Positions 6,088 through 8,133 of a DNA stretch of 8,133 nt are shown piece by piece. The stretch lies in assembly GCA_964628935.1 (NCBI GenBank), contig CAZVOE010000146.1:1-8133 (forward strand). Direction: 5' to 3'. Each line of letters starts with the position of its first letter. The first letter of the stretch is position 1. The notes below the pieces were generated by a model. The model saw only the letters and a list, made by a program, of their open reading frames with translations. It was not told the DNA's origin and did not search any database. This DNA is from CAYLHQ01 sp964628935. Its GTDB lineage: Bacteria; Acidobacteriota; Polarisedimenticolia; Polarisedimenticolales; DASRJG01. The position numbers and the translations under genes are program-made.

Positions 6088-6152
6088 AGGGCGCGCCGGC
6101 CGTAGGGCTTCGCGAGGGAGCTCAGCCGAGCCGAGGAGAACCGGAGCGGGGC

Positions 6153-7622
6153 TCAGAGGACGTACGCCGAGAGCGTCTCCGTCATCCGCAGCACGCCCCC
6201 CGGGACGATGCCGAGCCAGAAGATCGCGACGGTCGCGATGACGAGGACGGCGGCCACGCCCGGAGCCACGCTCTGGGCGACCGGCTCCTCGCCTTCCTCG
6301 GGTTCGCGCATCCACATCGCGACGATCACTTTGAGGTAGTAGTACGCCGCGATGACCGCGTTGATCATGCCGAGCACGGCGAGGACGTACGCCTCCGACT
6401 CGATCGCGGCCTGGAAGATGAGGTACTTCCCGAGGAAGCCCCCCGTCGGGGGCATCCCCGCCATCGAGAAGAGAAAGACGGTCATCGCGGTCGCGAGGAC
6501 CGGCTGCCGCCGTGCGAGGCCAGCCCACGAGGCCAGGTCGTATCCGCGCTCGGAGCGCGCGTCTCCACGGCCGACGGCCGCGGCGACGGCGAAGGCCCCG
6601 ACCGTCATGAAACCGTAGATCGCGAGGTAGTAAAGGACCGCCTGCACCCCCGTCGCGCCACAGACGACGCCGATCAGGAGGTAGCCGGCGTGCGCGATCG
6701 AGGAGAAGGCGAGGAGGCGCTTGATGTTCCACTGGGCGAGCGCGACCAAGTTCGCCACCGTCATCGTGAGAATCGAGAAGACGGTGACCATCGGGACCCA
6801 CAGCGACTCCTGTCCCGCGAAGGCACCGACGAGGAGGCGGATCAGGGCGGCGAAGGCGACCGTCTTGGTCGCGGCGGCCATGAAGCCGGTGACGTTCGTC
6901 GGCGCCCCCTCGTAGACGTCGGGGACCCATTGGTGGAACGGGACGACCGCGACCTTGAACGCGAAGGCGACGAAGACGAGGCCCATACCGACCCAGAGAA
7001 GCGGCCTCGGCCCCGCGGCGGCCGCCTCCGCGATGGCTTCCAGATCGAGGGATCCGGCGGCGCCGTAGAGGAGCGCGAGGCCGTACACGAAGAACCCCGA
7101 GGAGAACGCCCCGAGCAGGAAGTACTTGAGCGCCGACTCGATGGAGCGGGGGCGCGTCCGAGTGAGCCCGCAGAGGACGTAGAGGGCCACCGAGAAGATC
7201 TCGAGGCCGACCAGGATCGTCATGAGGTGGGTCGTGTGCAGCATGAGCACCATGCCGCAGAGGACCAGGAGAAGGAGGCCGTAGAACTCCCCGTGGTCGG
7301 CCTCTTCCCGCTCGAGGAAACGCACCGACAGGATCAGGCTCAACGCGCCGACGACGAGCACGACGAAGGTCAGGAAGAGGCCGAAGCCGTCCACCCGGAC
7401 CATTCCCGCGGCCGTCACCAGCTCCTGCCCGGCTGCGCGGGCGAGGAGCCAGGCCTTCCAGAGCTGCCACGTCGAGAAGCCGGAGAGCACCACCCCGAAA
7501 AACGCCGCCACGGCGAGAATCGAACTCTGGCGGCGGTAGAACGGGGAGAGGAGCAGAACGAGCAGTCCGAACGCCGCGAGGATGGCGGAGGGGGTGACGA
7601 GGCTCCACTCGAAGTCGTTCAT
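6153..7622 (-). CDS. nuoN: NADH-quinone oxidoreductase subunit N
   Basis: NuoN is one of the three antiporter-like subunits of the membrane arm of respiratory complex I, which pumps protons while NADH reduces quinone. The product is 489 residues, normal for the family, with about 14 hydrophobic segments across the inner membrane. Residues corresponding to the proton path are present: E141 in VGLEIFS, K166 in SALKYFLLG, K223 in FKVAVVPFHQWVPD, K253 in ATKTVAF and K399 in GFLGKY. The ATG at 7622 is ten bases after the nuoL stop; TGAGG overlapping that stop serves as ribosome site and suggests translational coupling. It is the last gene of its operon here: 247 bases separate its stop from the cytochrome start, and no other gene occupies them. 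Identification is very secure. Confidence 0.97.
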   Translation of the reverse strand: MNDFEWSLVTPSAILAAFGLLVLLLSPFYRRQSSILAVAAFFGVVLSGFSTWQLWKAWLLARAAGQELVTAAGMVRVDGFGLFLTFVVLVVGALSLILSVRFLEREEADHGEFYGLLLLVLCGMVLMLHTTHLMTILVGLEIFSVALYVLCGLTRTRPRSIESALKYFLLGAFSSGFFVYGLALLYGAAGSLDLEAIAEAAAAGPRPLLWVGMGLVFVAFAFKVAVVPFHQWVPDVYEGAPTNVTGFMAAATKTVAFAALIRLLVGAFAGQESLWVPMVTVFSILTMTVANLVALAQWNIKRLLAFSSIAHAGYLLIGVVCGATGVQAVLYYLAIYGFMTVGAFAVAAAVGRGDARSERGYDLASWAGLARRQPVLATAMTVFLFSMAGMPPTGGFLGKYLIFQAAIESEAYVLAVLGMINAVIAAYYYLKVIVAMWMREPEEGEEPVAQSVAPGVAAVLVIATVAIFWLGIVPGGVLRMTETLSAYVL

Positions 7623-7632
7623 GTCCGCCGCC

Positions 7633-8133
7633 TCAGAAGGACGCCAGGTACCAGAGCAAGCTCGCCGCCCCCAGGAGGAAGAGGAGGGCGTAGTTGCGCA
7701 CGTACCCGGTCTGGAAGAGCTTGATCAACTGCCCGCTCACGTCGGCCGTGACCCCCGCCGCGTTCACGAGACCGTCGATCACCCACGTGTCGAACGCGGT
7801 GAAGACCCGCGCGAGGAAATAGAAGGGCCGGAGGAGGACGAGTTCGTACAGTTCGTCGACCCAGAAGAGGTTCCGAACCAGGTGGTACACGGGCCCCCAC
7901 GCCTTCGCGAGCGAGGCGGCGATCCCCTCGCGCTTGCGGTAGACGAACCAGGCGAGTCCGATCCCTGCGATCGCGATCGCCAGGGCGAGCCCCATCAGGC
8001 CCAGCTCCTCCGTGACCGAATGGTGCCCGCCGTGCGCCCCCGCGGCGACCGCCGGGGCGAGCCAGTGGTGGAAGACGTTGAAGTCGGCCCCTCCAGTGAG
8101 CGCTTTGGGGATCCCGATCCACCCTCCCACGAG
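7633..8133 (-). CDS. nuoL: NADH-quinone oxidoreductase subunit L, C-terminal part (5' end outside the window)
   Basis: About 166 C-terminal residues of NuoL, the distal proton-pumping subunit of complex I, are present; the full protein is usually 600-650 residues. The fragment starts in the region GGWIGIPKALTGG, runs through a transmembrane segment (MGLALAIAIAGIGLAWFVY), then an amphipathic stretch with FWVDELYELVLLRPFYF that matches the long lateral helix of NuoL running along the membrane arm. It ends with LFQTGYVRNYALLFLLGA, the final transmembrane helix and a hallmark of NuoL rather than NuoM. The stop TGA is at 7635-7633, ten bases before nuoN. NuoM, normally encoded between L and N, is absent here. 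Cut only by the window edge. Confidence 0.93.
   Translation of the reverse strand, partial: LVGGWIGIPKALTGGADFNVFHHWLAPAVAAGAHGGHHSVTEELGLMGLALAIAIAGIGLAWFVYRKREGIAASLAKAWGPVYHLVRNLFWVDELYELVLLRPFYFLARVFTAFDTWVIDGLVNAAGVTADVSGQLIKLFQTGYVRNYALLFLLGAASLLWYLASF

Noticed and set aside
6119..6155. Short GAGCC/GGCTC inverted repeat at the nuoN stop
   Set aside because: Five-base arms with a 17-base loop are expected by chance in this composition.
6037..7608. 523-residue minus-strand frame overlapping nuoN
   Set aside because: An Arg/Pro/Gly-rich shadow of nuoN, whose membrane segments and key Lys/Glu residues are in the other frame.
1..8133. CRISPR array, insertion sequence ends, tRNA genes
   Set aside because: No regularly spaced repeats, no transposase or terminal inverted repeats, and no cloverleaf apart from the tRNA-like part of ssrA were seen on either strand.

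Overview
The window is GC-rich bacterial DNA with tightly packed genes. A complete tmRNA gene, complex I genes, a lipoprotein multiheme cytochrome and two exported proteins fit a respiring, diderm, high-GC bacterium. The cytochrome-TPR architecture is common in Acidobacteriota, Planctomycetota and similar lineages, but the phylum is a guess. A run of ten Ns (3999-4008) marks a scaffold gap, so the sequence is probably a draft or metagenome assembly.

Layout. (1) 1-543: the C-terminal catalytic half of a tyrosine recombinase, cut by the left edge. Its frame stays open straight into the 3' end of the next gene. (2) 544-897, minus strand: ssrA (tmRNA), complete, with CCA encoded, a G3-U acceptor wobble, and a tag reading frame ending in NYALAA. 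The recombinase sits against the ssrA 3' end, a classic integration target, so the left edge is probably one end of an integrated island and everything to the right is host chromosome. (3) 898-1076: a compact regulatory region with a candidate sigma-70 promoter for ssrA, a cluster of GGACGG inverted repeats, and a near-consensus sigma-54 (-24/-12) promoter facing right. (4) 1077-3853, plus strand: a probable three-gene operon encoding a small exported protein of unknown function, a short stand-alone alkaline-phosphatase-superfamily metalloenzyme resembling the catalytic core of cofactor-independent phosphoglycerate mutase, and an exported M20-family amidohydrolase. (5) 3854-5905, minus strand: a lipoprotein with seven CXXCH haem sites fused to a C-terminal TPR domain; its stop codon abuts that of the amidohydrolase. 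(6) 5906-6152: intergenic DNA with a nested dyad upstream of the cytochrome and a GC-rich hairpin downstream of nuoN. (7) 6153-8133, minus strand: the end of a complex I operon, with the nuoL 3' end followed after ten bases by complete nuoN and no nuoM between them.

The complex I genes encode the proton-pumping membrane arm of the respiratory chain, and the multiheme lipoprotein could handle electrons outside the inner membrane, but no direct link between them is shown. The most interesting signals are the sigma-54 promoter with its upstream repeat cluster, the recombinase frame that crosses into ssrA, and the displaced nuoM. I did not find an evident new defence or mobile system.
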